Positions 9,187-19,059 of a stretch of 64,000 nucleotides of DNA are shown here, one piece after another (position 1 is the first letter of the stretch; each line of letters begins with the position of its first letter). The stretch spans positions 558,001 to 622,000 of the forward strand of contig NZ_BKZV01000003.1 in assembly GCF_008974285.1 (NCBI RefSeq), in the 5' to 3' direction. The notes beneath the pieces were generated by a model that had not been told where the DNA came from, ran no database searches, and saw nothing but the letters and a program-made list of their open reading frames with translations. Source of the stretch: Thermogemmatispora aurantia. GTDB lineage: Bacteria; Chloroflexota; Ktedonobacteria; Ktedonobacterales; Ktedonobacteraceae. The position numbers and the translations under genes are program-made.

Positions 9187-11991
9187 ATGCCCCAGCCCCA
9201 ACCCGCGCCGGGAGGTTCAGCAGCTCAGAAGGGGCAGCCGACCACACTCTTCGACCTGCCCTTTTCGCACCCCCTGCGTGTCTTCTTCGCGCCTCGCAGT
9301 ATCGCCGTCATCGGAGCCACTGAGCGCCCGGGGAGCGTCGGGCGAGCCGTGCTCACGAATCTGACCACTGCTCCTTTTGGCGGTTCCATCTTTCCGGTCA
9401 ATCTCCACCGCTCCAGTGTGCTCGGCAGACGCGCCTACCCGCGCGTCACGGATCTTCCAGAGCCGGTGGAGCTGGCCGTGATTGCCACGCCGGCGGAGAC
9501 CGTCCCTTCTGTGATCGCCGACTGCGTGGCCGCCGGGGTCGAAGGGGCGATCATTCTCTCCGCTGGTTTTCGCGAGCGAGGGCCAGCTGGCCAGGCACTG
9601 GAGCGCCAGGTCCTGGAAGAGGCACGGCGGGGTGGGCTGCGGCTTCTGGGACCCAACTGCCTGGGCCTGATGAACCCACGCATCGGGCTGAATGCGACCT
9701 TCGCCAGCGGGATGGCCCTGCCGGGACAGATCGCCTTCCTGAGCCAGAGCGGGGCCTTATGCAGCGCCATTCTCGATTGGAGCCTGCAGGAGCACATCGG
9801 CTTCAGCGCCTTTGTCTCGGTCGGGTCGATGCTCGATCTGGGCTGGGGGGAGTTGCTCGACTACCTGGGGGATGATCCACATACCAGCTGCATTCTCCTC
9901 TATCTGGAGACCGTGGGCGACGCCCGGGCCTTCCTCTCCGCGGCCCGGGCCGTGGCACGGCGCAAACCCGTGATCCTCTTGAAAGGGGGTCAAACTCCCG
10001 AGGCCATACAAGCGGCCATCTCCCACACGGGGGCCCTTGCCGTGAGCCAGGAGATCTTCGAGGCAGCCTGCAGCCGCTGCGGCCTGCTGCAGGTGGAGAG
10101 CATCGACGAGCTGTTCGCGATGGCTGAGGTGCTGGCGCGGCAGCCACGCCCCCAGGGGCCGCATTTCACCATCGTGACCAATGCGGGCGGTGCCGGCGTA
10201 CTGGCTGCCGATGCTCTGGCGAAGGCCGGCGGGGCGCTGACCCCGCTCTCCTCGGAAACACGGGCCGCCCTCGACGCGCTGCTCCCCCCCTACTGGAGTC
10301 GCCAGAACCCGGTAGACATCCTGGGAGATGCCGATCCCGAACGCTATGCCCAGGCCATTGCCATCCTCTCTCGTGAGCCGGCCAGCAATGGCTTGCTGGT
10401 CATCCTGACACCCCAGGCCATGAGCGACCCCACCCGTACCGCCGAGCGCGTAGTTGAGGCCGTGGCAGGCAGCAAACGGCCCGTGCTGGCAAGCTGGATG
10501 GGAGGCAGCAGTGTGGCAGTCGGCCACGAGATTCTGACACGCGCCGGCATCCCGACATTTGCCTCCCCGGATACGGCGGCCCGCGCTTTCTGCGCCATGT
10601 GGCGCGCCAGCAAGCATCTGCAGAGCCTCTACGAGACGCCCAGTGTGGTGGATGATCCCGAGGAGAGCGCCAGTCGGCGCGCGCAGGTCGCCGGCTGGCT
10701 AACCGCGGCCCGCCAGGCCGGGCACACACTGCTCAGCGAGCCGGAGGCGAAGGCAGTGCTCCAGGCCTATGGCATGCCAACCGTCGAGACCCGCGTCGCG
10801 CTCAGCGAAGACGAGGCCGTCCAGCAGGCGGAGCAGCTCGGCTATCCAGTGGTTCTGAAGCTGCTCTCGCCAACCATCACCCACAAAAGCCGTATTGGAG
10901 GCGTCCGCCTTGCCTTGCGCACGGCTGAGGAGGTGCGGCAGGCCTATCGAGCCATTGCCGAGGCCGCAGAGCGCCAGGCGGGAGCCGGGCAAATGCAGGG
11001 TGTGACAGTGCAGCCAATGATTACGCTGGAGGGCTACGAGCTGATCGTCGGCAGCTTCTGCGACCCACAGTTTGGGCCGGTGCTGCTCTTTGGCAGCGGC
11101 GGGCGCCTGGTCGAGGTGCAACGCGATACCGCCCTGGCGCTGCCGCCGCTGACCACGACGCTGGCGCGGCGTCTGCTGGAGCGCACGCGCATCTTCGCTG
11201 CCCTCCAGCAGGGGGCTGCCGGACTGCCCGCTGTGGATCTGGCGGCGCTCGAGCGCCTGCTGGTGCGCTTCAGTCTGCTCGTGGTCGAGCAGCCGCTCAT
11301 CAGGGAGTGCGATATCAACCCTGTGCTGGCAGCGGGCGGTCATCTGCTGGCACTCGATGCCCGAATCGTGCTGCACTCATCCGGTGTGCCCGAAACAGCG
11401 CTGCCGCGCCCGGCGATTCGTCCCTACCCGAGCCACTACATCGGGAACTGGCAGCTCCCTGATGGCACGCCGGTGACGATCCGCCCGATTCGCCCGGAAG
11501 ACGAGCCGTTGATGGTGCGCTTCCACGAGCGGCTCTCAGAGCGCAGTGTCTATCTGCGCTGGCTACATGTCCTTGGCCTGAGTCAACGCATCGCCCATGA
11601 GCGGCTGGTAGATCGCTGCTTCATCGACTACGATCGAGAGCTGGCCCTGGTGGCCATCTCGCGGGAGGAGGCGTCAGGCACTGGTACAGAGACGCTCCTG
11701 GGCATTGGACGCCTGATCAAGCTGCCCGGGGGAGAGGAGGCCGAGTTTGCCTTGCTGATCGCCGATCAGGTGCAGGGGCAAGGACTGGGAACGGAGCTGT
11801 TGCGGCGCTTGATGGAGATCGCCCGGCAGGAGGGCCTGCAACGCTTGCAGGGCCGCATGCTGCCGGAGAACCAGGCCATGCTGCGGATCTGCCGCAAGCT
11901 TGGCTTTCAGCTGACCTACCATCCCGAGGAGCAGCTGATGCAGGCAACCTTCCTGTTGCGAGAAGGGAGCGAGCTGATCAAGGGACACCCG
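9187..11991 (+). CDS. ADP-forming acetate/acyl-CoA ligase fused to GNAT acetyltransferase
   Basis: About 935 aa, three parts. The first is a CoA-binding/succinyl-CoA-ligase-like alpha region ([20 protein letters not shown]) with the phospho-transfer histidine in SHTGALAV (His280). The second is an ATP-grasp beta region (about residues 500-710; [33 protein letters not shown]). The third is a C-terminal GNAT domain (about 755-930; [29 protein letters not shown], with the acetyl-CoA loop [13 protein letters not shown]). ACD enzymes make ATP and acetate from acetyl-CoA. The GNAT fusion matches Pat-type protein lysine acetyltransferases that control acyl-CoA synthetases, but both activities are inferred here. 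The start at 9187 follows AAAGGAG eight bases upstream; the ATG at 9163 precedes that site. The stop codon is TGA at 11992-11994. Confidence 0.92.
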
Positions 11992-12120
11992 TGAGAGAAG
12001 GAAGGGAGCGCAAGGGAGCCACCAGCACATCGGCCTCGCCGCGCCTGGACGAGCCTGCGTGCAGGTCCCTCGAGCCAGTAGCCGTGGCCAGTGGCTTCCT
12101 TGTCCCTGACTGGCGACCGC

Positions 12121-13146
12121 TCAGTCAAGGTCGTCCTGCAGCGTGCCCCAGGGCGTGCGCGGGGTCTCTTCGATTCCCTGGGGGCGAACGACCAGCAGCG
12201 GCAGGCGGGTCCGTTCCAGCACCCGCTCGGTCACGCTCCCCAGGAGCCAGCGATTCAGGCCCTCTCTGCCGTGGGTCGACATGGCCAGCAGATCACAGCC
12301 GCCGGGCAGAGGCGTGTCTACAAGGTCCTGGCCGTGCTCTACGACATCGAGAATCGTCTGCGCCACATCAGAGCCAACATGCACCGACCAGGTCAGCTCA
12401 AGCTGCAGGCCAGAGACCTTTGGGGCCACCAGCCCGGCGCGGATCTGCTCCACGGTGTGAGCCAGATAGCGGCGGGCCCGCGCCAGTCGTCGCTCGCGCT
12501 CACGTCTGGCAGCCTCATCCTCCGCCTCTTCGTCGACCTCCACGACAGCCAGCAGGTGCAGGGCAGCTGGCGCCGGTGTGGCCAGGGCGTGCACCAGCGC
12601 CGCGGCGGGTTCCAGGGCAGCCTTAGCGTGGACAGACCCATCGAGCGGTACCACGGCCCGAAGAGGGCGTTCATAGCCTGGTTGCGGACCGGCCAGCATC
12701 TCGCCGTGAGAACGGAGCACCAGGACAGGGAGAGATGCGTGACGGATCAGCTTGAGCGCCACGCTCCCCAGCGCCCAGCGCTGCAGACCGCGGTAGCCAT
12801 GACTGCAGAGCACCAGGAGGTCGGCGCTGACCTCTGGCACGAGACGCAGCAGCTGATCCGCGGGGAGCCCCGACCGCACAATTTTTTCTGTGGGCACATC
12901 GTGGAGAACCGGCAGAGCGGCGACGCGCTGCAGATAGGCCTCTGCCGCTTCGGTGGCGCTCTCCAGCCATGAGCGCATCGTCGCTGGATCAAGCGCGGTC
13001 GGGGCCCAGAGCAGTGCGGTACCAGGCTGCACAATGCGCGCCAGAATCAGGCGGCCTCTGCTGGCGCGTGCCAGCCGGGCTGCCAACGGGAGGGCCTGCT
13101 CGGCGCGCGGCGAGCCATCCAGCGGGACAAGAATACGTTGAAACAT
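12121..13146 (-). CDS. Tandem-domain universal stress protein
   Basis: 341 aa, two UspA domains: the first begins MFQRILVPLDGSPRAEQAL and contains SHGYRGLQRWALGSVALKL; the second begins RAVVPLDGSVHAKAAL and ends with STHGREGLNRWLLGSVTERVL and LLVVRP. Both keep the G-x2-G-x9-G-S loop, so ATP binding is likely. The ATG at 13146 directly follows AGGAGGTCATGG; the longer frame to 13200 lacks a site. It ends head-to-head with the acyl-CoA synthetase gene (130-nt gap). It is divergent from the respiratory operon, with a direct-repeat box at 13273-13290 pointing at this gene. Confidence 0.93.
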   Translation of the reverse strand: MFQRILVPLDGSPRAEQALPLAARLARASRGRLILARIVQPGTALLWAPTALDPATMRSWLESATEAAEAYLQRVAALPVLHDVPTEKIVRSGLPADQLLRLVPEVSADLLVLCSHGYRGLQRWALGSVALKLIRHASLPVLVLRSHGEMLAGPQPGYERPLRAVVPLDGSVHAKAALEPAAALVHALATPAPAALHLLAVVEVDEEAEDEAARRERERRLARARRYLAHTVEQIRAGLVAPKVSGLQLELTWSVHVGSDVAQTILDVVEHGQDLVDTPLPGGCDLLAMSTHGREGLNRWLLGSVTERVLERTRLPLLVVRPQGIEETPRTPWGTLQDDLD

Positions 13147-13272
13147 CCATGACCTCCTGTTTCTCACATGGAGCTGCTGAGCAGAGGCCAGCTCGCTCAA
13201 CTCAGCACATCACCTTTTACCGGCAGTATGGCAGGACGGGCACACCGTCTGCTCTCAACGGAGCGAGCTGGA

Positions 13273-13290
13273 CTCACAGCACGATCACAG
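13273..13290 (-). promoter_or_regulatory. 11-bp-spaced direct repeat (regulon site 5)
   Basis: Minus strand CTGTGAT-CGTG-CTGTGAG, 127 nt upstream of the stress-protein start at 13146. Thirteen of 14 heptamer positions match the consensus. Confidence 0.55.
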
Positions 13291-13367
13291 CGCTTTCCGG
13301 CTGGTGATGGTCGCGCTTTACCTTTGTCTTGAAAGGCGAAGAGAGGTGCTCGGCGCCAGGACGCTAA

Positions 13368-13385
13368 CTGTGAGGAGAGCGTGAC
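13368..13385 (+). promoter_or_regulatory. 11-bp-spaced direct repeat (regulon site 6)
   Basis: Plus strand CTGTGAG-GAGA-GCGTGAC, pointing at the respiratory operon that begins at 13570. A possible -10 (TATAGT, 13419-13424) lies 33 nt downstream, a distance compatible with an activator bound at the -35 region. Confidence 0.5.
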
Positions 13386-13569
13386 CTGTTCCTTGGCGCA
13401 CAGACCCGAGCAGCGTGTTATAGTTGTCTTACAAAGAGAGAAAGAGGCCCGGCTCGCTCGCAGCTCAGCCGGACGAGAGAGAGAGTGGCTCTTTCGTTCG
13501 TTGTCGCTCGCGCGCTGGCTCGAGTGTCTCTGGAACAGGCAGCAAGGCAAGAGAAGAAAGGAGACTGTC

Positions 13570-14712
13570 GTGAGTCAGGCCGCTGCTCAGCAGCAGCGTC
13601 TCCCGGAGCCTGCCCACTCCCGGACCACTGTGACTCGCCCTCGTGTTCAGCTGGGATTGCGCACCCGTTGCATCCTTTATGGGGTGCTGGCCGCCGCCGT
13701 CTTGACCGGCCTGATCGCCCTTGGGTCGCGCGGCTTTCACTGGTTCGATGCGGCACTGATCGGCTACGTTGTGGCCACGATCTTCGCGGTGGCCGCCGTG
13801 ACCTACAAATACAGCTTCTGGCTGGCTCGTCCCCCAACCGGACGCTATTGGAGGCGCAGCTGGCGGCTCTTTTTCTCCTATGAGAACTTCAGGCGCTACA
13901 CGGCGCTCATTCCTCTGGCGATTCTTGACCTATTCTCTCAACAATTTATCCGCCGCCGTGGCCTCTATCGCTGGATCATGCACCAATGTATCTTCTGGGG
14001 CGTACTGCTGTCTTGCTGTATCACCTTCCCCCTGACCTTCGGCTGGATTCGCATGACGCTGACGCCGGCAGGCGAGCACCTGCTCTGGTTCTTCGGCTTC
14101 CCCCTCTTTGCTTTCCGCCCTGAGTCGGTCCTTGGATTCCTTATTTATCACGCGCTCGATATCACCGCCCTACTGCTGCTCGTCGGGCTGGTGCTGGCCT
14201 TCCATCGCCGCTTCCACGATCTGGCGCTCATCAGTATCCAGCGCTTCGGCTTCGACATTGTGCCCCTGGCGCTGCTGCTGGCCATTGTGGTCAGCGGGCT
14301 GGCTCTGACGGCTGATAGCGCCTGGCTGGGAGGCGCCTACTACTGGTATCTTTCCCTGGCCCATGAGGTGTTCGTTGTCCTGTGGTTGATCTCTCTGCCG
14401 TTTGGCAAATTCTTCCATCTGATCGAGCGCCCGGCCACGGTTGGGATCGAACTCTACTGGAAAACTGGCGAAAGGACGGCGATGCAGCGCTGCGCACGCT
14501 GCGGGGAAGAGTTTGCTCCGGCGCGCTTTATTGAGGATCTCAAGAAAACGCTGTTGGAGGTGGGGGAAGATTATACGCTGCGCCATGACAGCTCCCCTCC
14601 AGGGCCGGAGCAGGCGCTGTGGTGGCAGGATCTTTGCCCCGCGTGCAAGCGGGTCGCCCGCGGTCAGGCAACCTTGGCCGCACTTGATCCCGAGGGCAAC
14701 CGCTTCCTCTGA
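13570..14712 (+). CDS. NarI-like membrane cytochrome b subunit with C-terminal CxxC pairs
   Basis: About 380 aa. After a polar N-terminus there are about six or seven hydrophobic helices (first near CILYGVLAAAVLTGLIAL). Histidines sit inside or at the ends of helices (MHQCIFWG, IYHALDITALLLL, AFHRRFHD, LAHEVFVVLW, KFFHLI) as in diheme quinol-oxidising cytochromes of the NarI/HdrE type. The C-terminal cytoplasmic tail carries CARCGEEF and CPACKRV, a likely metal-binding pair absent from classical NarI. The GTG at 13570 has AAAGGAG six bases upstream; the frame extends back to 13381 but without a ribosome site. First gene of a six-gene operon. It probably passes electrons between the quinone pool and the Mo enzyme downstream. 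Confidence 0.8.
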   Translation: MSQAAAQQQRLPEPAHSRTTVTRPRVQLGLRTRCILYGVLAAAVLTGLIALGSRGFHWFDAALIGYVVATIFAVAAVTYKYSFWLARPPTGRYWRRSWRLFFSYENFRRYTALIPLAILDLFSQQFIRRRGLYRWIMHQCIFWGVLLSCCITFPLTFGWIRMTLTPAGEHLLWFFGFPLFAFRPESVLGFLIYHALDITALLLLVGLVLAFHRRFHDLALISIQRFGFDIVPLALLLAIVVSGLALTADSAWLGGAYYWYLSLAHEVFVVLWLISLPFGKFFHLIERPATVGIELYWKTGERTAMQRCARCGEEFAPARFIEDLKKTLLEVGEDYTLRHDSSPPGPEQALWWQDLCPACKRVARGQATLAALDPEGNRFL

Positions 14713-14773
14713 GGAGAGCAGAGCCACATCATTCTATCTCATCCTTTGTCCAGGTTGAAGAGAGGAACACGTC

Positions 14774-17062
14774 ATGTCCGTCGATAAGAGTATCTTTCGG
14801 CGACGACAGCGCCAGCAAGAGACCTTTGACTTCCATGCGGCGACACCGGTACCCACAGCCTGGGAGACCAGCATCGAGGTAGAGCGCTACGTTCCCACTC
14901 ACTGCTGTTTCTGTGGAGTGCAGTGCGGCATGTACCTGAAGGTCGCCAATGGCAAAGTGGTTGGCGTTGAGCCGCGCGAGGACTTCCCCCTCAATCATGG
15001 CATGCTCTGTCCCAAGGGGACCAATGCCTATCAGCTCGTGCACCATCCCGATCGGCTCACGCAACCGTTGATGCGGAAAAGAGGCAAGGAGAGCCCATTA
15101 GAGCCTGTGGGCTGGGACGAGGCGCTTGATACCATCGTCCAGCGTTTCCAGGAGGTACAGCGCGCCTATGGTAAGGATGCGGTGGCAGTCTTCAGCGGTT
15201 CGACGATGACGAACGAGAAATGCTATCTGATGGGGAAATTCGCCCGGGTCGCTCTCGGGACCCGTCATATCGACTACAACGGGCGTCTGTGTATGTCCTC
15301 CGCCACCGGGGCCAACGAGCGCGCGCTGGGGATCGATCGGGCCGCCAATCCAATCAGCGACATGCTGCACGCCGACTGCATCTTCGTCATCGGTGCCAAC
15401 GTTGGTGAGTGCTTCCCGATCGTCACCAGCTATCTCTGGCAGGCGCGTGATCGCGGCTGTAAGCTCATCGTGGCCGACCCGCGCCAGACGCCGATTGCCC
15501 GCACCGCAGATCTCTTCCTGCCACTGCGCCCCGGGACCGACTCGGCCCTGCTCAACGGCATGTTGCACGTCCTCATCAAGGAAGGTCTCATCGATGAGGA
15601 CTTTATTCGCGAGCGCACCGTAGGCTGGGAGGAGGCCCGTGCGCTGGCGGAGCAGTATCCCCCAGAACGGGTTGCGCGCGTCTGCGGGCTGCGTCCGGAG
15701 GCAGTCGTCGAGGCGGCCCGTCTCTATGGGCAGGCGCACGCGGCCCTGATCTACACGGCTCGTGGACTGGAGCATCAGAGCAAGGGTGTTGATAATGGGC
15801 TGGCGGCGATCAATTTAGCCCTGGCCACTGGCAATTTTGGCCGACCAGGCGCAGGCTACAGCACCCTGACTGGTCAGGGCAATGGGCAAGGTGGCAGAGA
15901 AGTTGGTCAAAAGGCCACCCAATTGCCGGGTTGCCGGGAGATCGAAGACCCCGAAGATCGGGCCTACATCTGCTCGGTCTGGGGCATTCGCGAGGAGGAG
16001 CTGCCCCATGCCGGCTATCCAGCCACCTTGATGATCCCGGCAATGCTGCGGAAAGAGATTCGCGCCTGCCTGCTGATCTGCTCGAATCCTCTGGTGTCCC
16101 TACCCGATCTACATACCGCCGAGCGAGCCTTTCGCAGCCTGGACTTCTTTGTCGTCATCGATCCCTTCCTCTCAGAGACCGCCGAGCTGGCCGATGTGGT
16201 GCTGCCGGGCAATCTGTGGGCTGAAGAAGAGGGCACGACGACCTCGCTGGAAGGGCGGGTCATTAAATACAATCAGGCCGTTGACCCTCCTGCGGGACGC
16301 CAGGATTGGCAGACGATTTGCGAGCTAGCGCGGCGCCTTGGCAAGGGGCAATACTTCGCCTATCGCTCGCCCCGCGATATCTTTGATGAGCTGCGCCTCT
16401 GCACGCGCGGCGCCAGGTCAGATTATTGGGGAATCACCTATGAGAAGATCGAAGAGCAGGGAGGCGTCTTCTGGCCCTGCCCCAGCGAGGATCATCCGGG
16501 GACGCCGCGCCTGTACGAGGAGCGCTTTGGCTTTCCCGATGGGCGCGCCCGCTTTCACGCTGTGCCCTACATTCCGCCGGCGGAGGAGCCAGACGAGACC
16601 TATCCCTTTGTCCTGACCACAGGGCGGGTGATCTACCATTACCTCTCGGGTAACCAGACGCGGCGCATTCCCTTCCTGCGCGAAATGGCCCCCTATCCCT
16701 GGGTCGAGCTGCACGAGCAGGCCGCTCAGCGTCTGGGCATTGCCGATGGGGACTGGGTGACGGTGCGTACACGCCGTGGTGAGATGACGGCGCCGGCCCT
16801 GGTCGTGCGCACGATTCGTCCGGACACGCTCTTTATTCCCTACCATTACGGTCACAGCCAGGCAGCCAACCAGCTTACCAACCCGGTGCTGGAGCCAATG
16901 ATGAAGATCCCCGAGTTCAAGGTCTGCGCTGCCGCGCTTGAACGCGCCCCTGGGCCGCCGGAGTGGGCGCGCTCCATCGATCAGGAGCAGCTGACCCAGG
17001 CACAACAGCGACGGCGCGAGCTGCCTGCCGCTGCCCGCCGTGCTGTACCGCAGCCGCGCTAG
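14774..17062 (+). CDS. Mo-bis-MGD oxidoreductase, assimilatory-nitrate-reductase-like (NasC/NapA type)
   Basis: 762 aa catalytic subunit of the DMSO-reductase superfamily. The N-terminal [4Fe-4S] site is C-x2-C-x3-C (Cys44 or 45, Cys47, Cys51) plus CPKG near 78. The likely Mo ligand is Cys173 in NGRLCMSSATG, as in NasA/NapA-type enzymes; formate dehydrogenases usually read differently here and often use selenocysteine. TGQGNGQGGREVGQKATQLPG and a C-terminal molydopterin dinucleotide-binding domain (FVLTTGRVIYHYLSGNQTRR) are also typical of the nitrate reductase group. There is no Tat signal peptide, so it should be cytoplasmic. Nitrate is the best guess. Formate or another oxyanion cannot be excluded because the Rieske and membrane partners are unusual for Nas. 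The start follows AGAGGAACACGTC. Confidence 0.82.
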   Translation: MSVDKSIFRRRQRQQETFDFHAATPVPTAWETSIEVERYVPTHCCFCGVQCGMYLKVANGKVVGVEPREDFPLNHGMLCPKGTNAYQLVHHPDRLTQPLMRKRGKESPLEPVGWDEALDTIVQRFQEVQRAYGKDAVAVFSGSTMTNEKCYLMGKFARVALGTRHIDYNGRLCMSSATGANERALGIDRAANPISDMLHADCIFVIGANVGECFPIVTSYLWQARDRGCKLIVADPRQTPIARTADLFLPLRPGTDSALLNGMLHVLIKEGLIDEDFIRERTVGWEEARALAEQYPPERVARVCGLRPEAVVEAARLYGQAHAALIYTARGLEHQSKGVDNGLAAINLALATGNFGRPGAGYSTLTGQGNGQGGREVGQKATQLPGCREIEDPEDRAYICSVWGIREEELPHAGYPATLMIPAMLRKEIRACLLICSNPLVSLPDLHTAERAFRSLDFFVVIDPFLSETAELADVVLPGNLWAEEEGTTTSLEGRVIKYNQAVDPPAGRQDWQTICELARRLGKGQYFAYRSPRDIFDELRLCTRGARSDYWGITYEKIEEQGGVFWPCPSEDHPGTPRLYEERFGFPDGRARFHAVPYIPPAEEPDETYPFVLTTGRVIYHYLSGNQTRRIPFLREMAPYPWVELHEQAAQRLGIADGDWVTVRTRRGEMTAPALVVRTIRPDTLFIPYHYGHSQAANQLTNPVLEPMMKIPEFKVCAAALERAPGPPEWARSIDQEQLTQAQQRRRELPAAARRAVPQPR

Positions 17063-17108
17063 CGAAGGGAAATGGATAAGGAAGCAAGAGGGAAGGAGGA
17101 GAAGGAGC

Positions 17109-17873
17109 GTGCCGGAAACGGTCACCATCAAGCAGATGTTCCTCGATCCTTCGCGCTGCATCGGTTGCCGTTCCTGCGTGGCGGCCTGCCGTGAGTGCGA
17201 CACCCATCGGGGCGAGAGCATGATCTACATCGACTACATTGAGCGCGCTAACACGGTGGCTTCCTCGCCAACCGTCTGTATGCATTGCGAGGACCCGCTG
17301 GCACCCTGTGCCCAGGTCTGTCCTGCCCAGGCCATCCTGGTGAGTCCCGATGGAGTGGTGCATCAGGCCGATGAGACGCGCTGCATCTACTGTCGCAACT
17401 GCGGTTACGCCTGTCCCTTTGGAGTGCCCAAGTTTGATATCCGCGGACACTACATGCGCAAATGTAATCTCTGCTATGACCGAACCAGTCAGGGCAAAGG
17501 GCCAATGTGCGCGACGGTCTGCCCGACCCAGGCCATCTTCTATGGCACCTACGAGGAGTGGCTGGCGGCAGGCCGGGGAGCGCAGGGAGCAAAGCCCGTT
17601 AATCTCTTCTATTTTGGGAGCCAGCGCGTGCGGACCCGCAACTACGTGGTGCTCACCGGAGATGACGAGGCTCTCGATCTGCTCGCACTCCTGGACGAGG
17701 CCTCGCTGGGCCTTGGACAGGAGGCTCCCGCGGCAACAGCGAGCCGCAACGCTGCTGACTGGGTGGACGCGCGGACAGCGGGCATCCCTGAACGGGCTGC
17801 ACCTGCCCAGCCGTGGATGCCACGCGAGCCGGCCCCTGCTCCGGTACCAGCCAGTCCGGCAGGCCCTGCCTGA
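17109..17873 (+). CDS. Four-cluster ferredoxin-type electron-transfer subunit
   Basis: 254 aa with four cysteine groups: CIGCRSCVAAC, CMHCEDPLAPCAQVCP, CIYCRNCGYACP and CNLCYDRTSQGKGPMCATVCP. This is the NrfC/DmsB/FdhB-type layout for four [4Fe-4S] clusters. The last 70 residues are Ala/Pro-rich and look disordered. The GTG at 17109 lies just after a run of GGAGGAGAAGGAG; the frame runs back to 17040 inside the upstream gene, but that part has no family match. It probably wires the Mo subunit to the membrane cytochrome or the Rieske protein of the same operon. Confidence 0.88.
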   Translation: MPETVTIKQMFLDPSRCIGCRSCVAACRECDTHRGESMIYIDYIERANTVASSPTVCMHCEDPLAPCAQVCPAQAILVSPDGVVHQADETRCIYCRNCGYACPFGVPKFDIRGHYMRKCNLCYDRTSQGKGPMCATVCPTQAIFYGTYEEWLAAGRGAQGAKPVNLFYFGSQRVRTRNYVVLTGDDEALDLLALLDEASLGLGQEAPAATASRNAADWVDARTAGIPERAAPAQPWMPREPAPAPVPASPAGPA

Positions 17874-17943
17874 AGGGATGCAGCCAGATAACCGGTCGGC
17901 CTGCCGACCGTGCCAGTAACGCAGACGGAAGGAGATTCTGCCT

Positions 17944-18498
17944 ATGGAATCAGCAACGCATCGTTTTCGGGTCCGGCGCCAGGATCAGCCCGGGTCGGCG
18001 CCTCACCCTTCTGAACCTGCCGCTGAATGGCGCCAGGAGTTCCCGTACGTCTGGAGCGAAGACGAAGTCGTGACGCGCCGAGATACGCTCTACTTCTTGC
18101 TCGCTGGCTCAGGGGCGCTCTGTCTGGCAACGGGCACGCTGGCGCTCATCGGCAAGCTTTCAGAAGGCAGTCCCAGGAAGATGGTGCCCGTCGCGCGCGT
18201 GGGCGAGCTGGCAGAGAATCGCTGGAAGGTCTTCGCCTACCCGGACGAGTACGCTCAGGGCATCCTTATCCATTTGCCAGGCAAGGGGCTGGTAGCCTAC
18301 AGCGATGTCTGCACCCATCTCTCTTGCGCAGTGACCTACCAGCCGGAGAGCCAACGGCTCTACTGTCCCTGCCATGAGGGTCTCTTTGATGCCGCCACGG
18401 GCAACGTGCTGGCTGGACCACCCACTCGCCCGCTGCCGGTGATCGAGTTGGAGGAGCATCAGGGAACCATTTACGCCGTGAGGATGGTGCTGCGATGA
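17944..18498 (+). CDS. Membrane-anchored Rieske [2Fe-2S] protein
   Basis: 184 aa. An N-terminal cytoplasmic stretch is followed by a twin-arginine-like RRDTLYFLLAGSG and one transmembrane helix (about residues 45-70). The Rieske fold has box 1 CTHLSC and box 2 CPCHEG, giving the expected two-Cys/two-His cluster ligation. Found in a Mo-enzyme operon, it recalls arsenite oxidase (Mo subunit plus Rieske), but the Mo subunit here is Nas-like. The preceding gene is 70 nt upstream; GGAAGGAG precedes the ATG. The next gene overlaps by 4 nt. Confidence 0.9.
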   Translation: MESATHRFRVRRQDQPGSAPHPSEPAAEWRQEFPYVWSEDEVVTRRDTLYFLLAGSGALCLATGTLALIGKLSEGSPRKMVPVARVGELAENRWKVFAYPDEYAQGILIHLPGKGLVAYSDVCTHLSCAVTYQPESQRLYCPCHEGLFDAATGNVLAGPPTRPLPVIELEEHQGTIYAVRMVLR

Positions 18499-18851
18499 GT
18501 CAGACAGTCAACAGCGGGACAGGTCCAGCCCGGCCCCTGCGTCGTTCGCTCGGGCCAGCGCGGGCCAATCCCGATGACCCGCCAGTTCAGCCGCCCCCGC
18601 GCGGTCGGTATGGTCCGCTCCCCGGTCCGCGCTATCTGGGTATTCCCGGGCGTGCAGCCATCGTTCAAGGGCAGGTCTTACTCGTCGCGCTCATTGTCAT
18701 TGTGCAGCTGTGGCTGGTGACCGACGCGCTCTACGAGCTGCTCTCAGGGAGGACCAGCCTGCTGCCCTGGTTGGCGCTTGTCAGCTTGCTGGGCTTTGGG
18801 CTGGCCCTGCTGATCACGCTCTGGCCCCGCCGCCAGCTTGCGGAAGAATAG
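18495..18851 (+). CDS. Small two-helix membrane protein of the Mo-enzyme operon
   Basis: 118 aa, not recognised. A Pro/Arg-rich cytoplasmic first half is followed by two hydrophobic helices (VLLVALIVIVQLWLVTDALY and LLPWLALVSLLGFGLALLIT) and a short basic tail. The start overlaps the Rieske stop as ATGA, which implies translational coupling and a role with the Rieske protein, possibly as a membrane anchor. No cofactor ligands are obvious. Confidence 0.7.
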   Translation: MSQTVNSGTGPARPLRRSLGPARANPDDPPVQPPPRGRYGPLPGPRYLGIPGRAAIVQGQVLLVALIVIVQLWLVTDALYELLSGRTSLLPWLALVSLLGFGLALLITLWPRRQLAEE

Positions 18852-19059
18852 GGGCAAGCCGGGTGGCTGCTCTGCCTGCCTGGCAGAGTGAGGAAGGGAG
18901 CGCCCGGGCTGGTCTGAGCGAAGAAGGGCCAGCCAGCCCGGCGCCGTGCGTGGCGCAGCGCGGCGAGCGAGCAAGGAGCGTCCCCGGGCCACGCATGGGG
19001 TGAGTGACTGGCTGAGCATCAGCCAGGAAAGCAAGTGCACATGCGCAGAGGAGGATGCT

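Noticed and set aside
9757..10617. A 286-codon frame antisense to the acyl-CoA synthetase
   Set aside because: Shadow of a conserved coding sequence; no ribosome site or domain.
14774..17062. Calling the Mo enzyme a formate dehydrogenase
   Set aside because: The Mo-ligand region is NGRLCMSSATG and the GQGNGQGGREVG segment is typical of the nitrate reductase group; no selenocysteine TGA is in frame.
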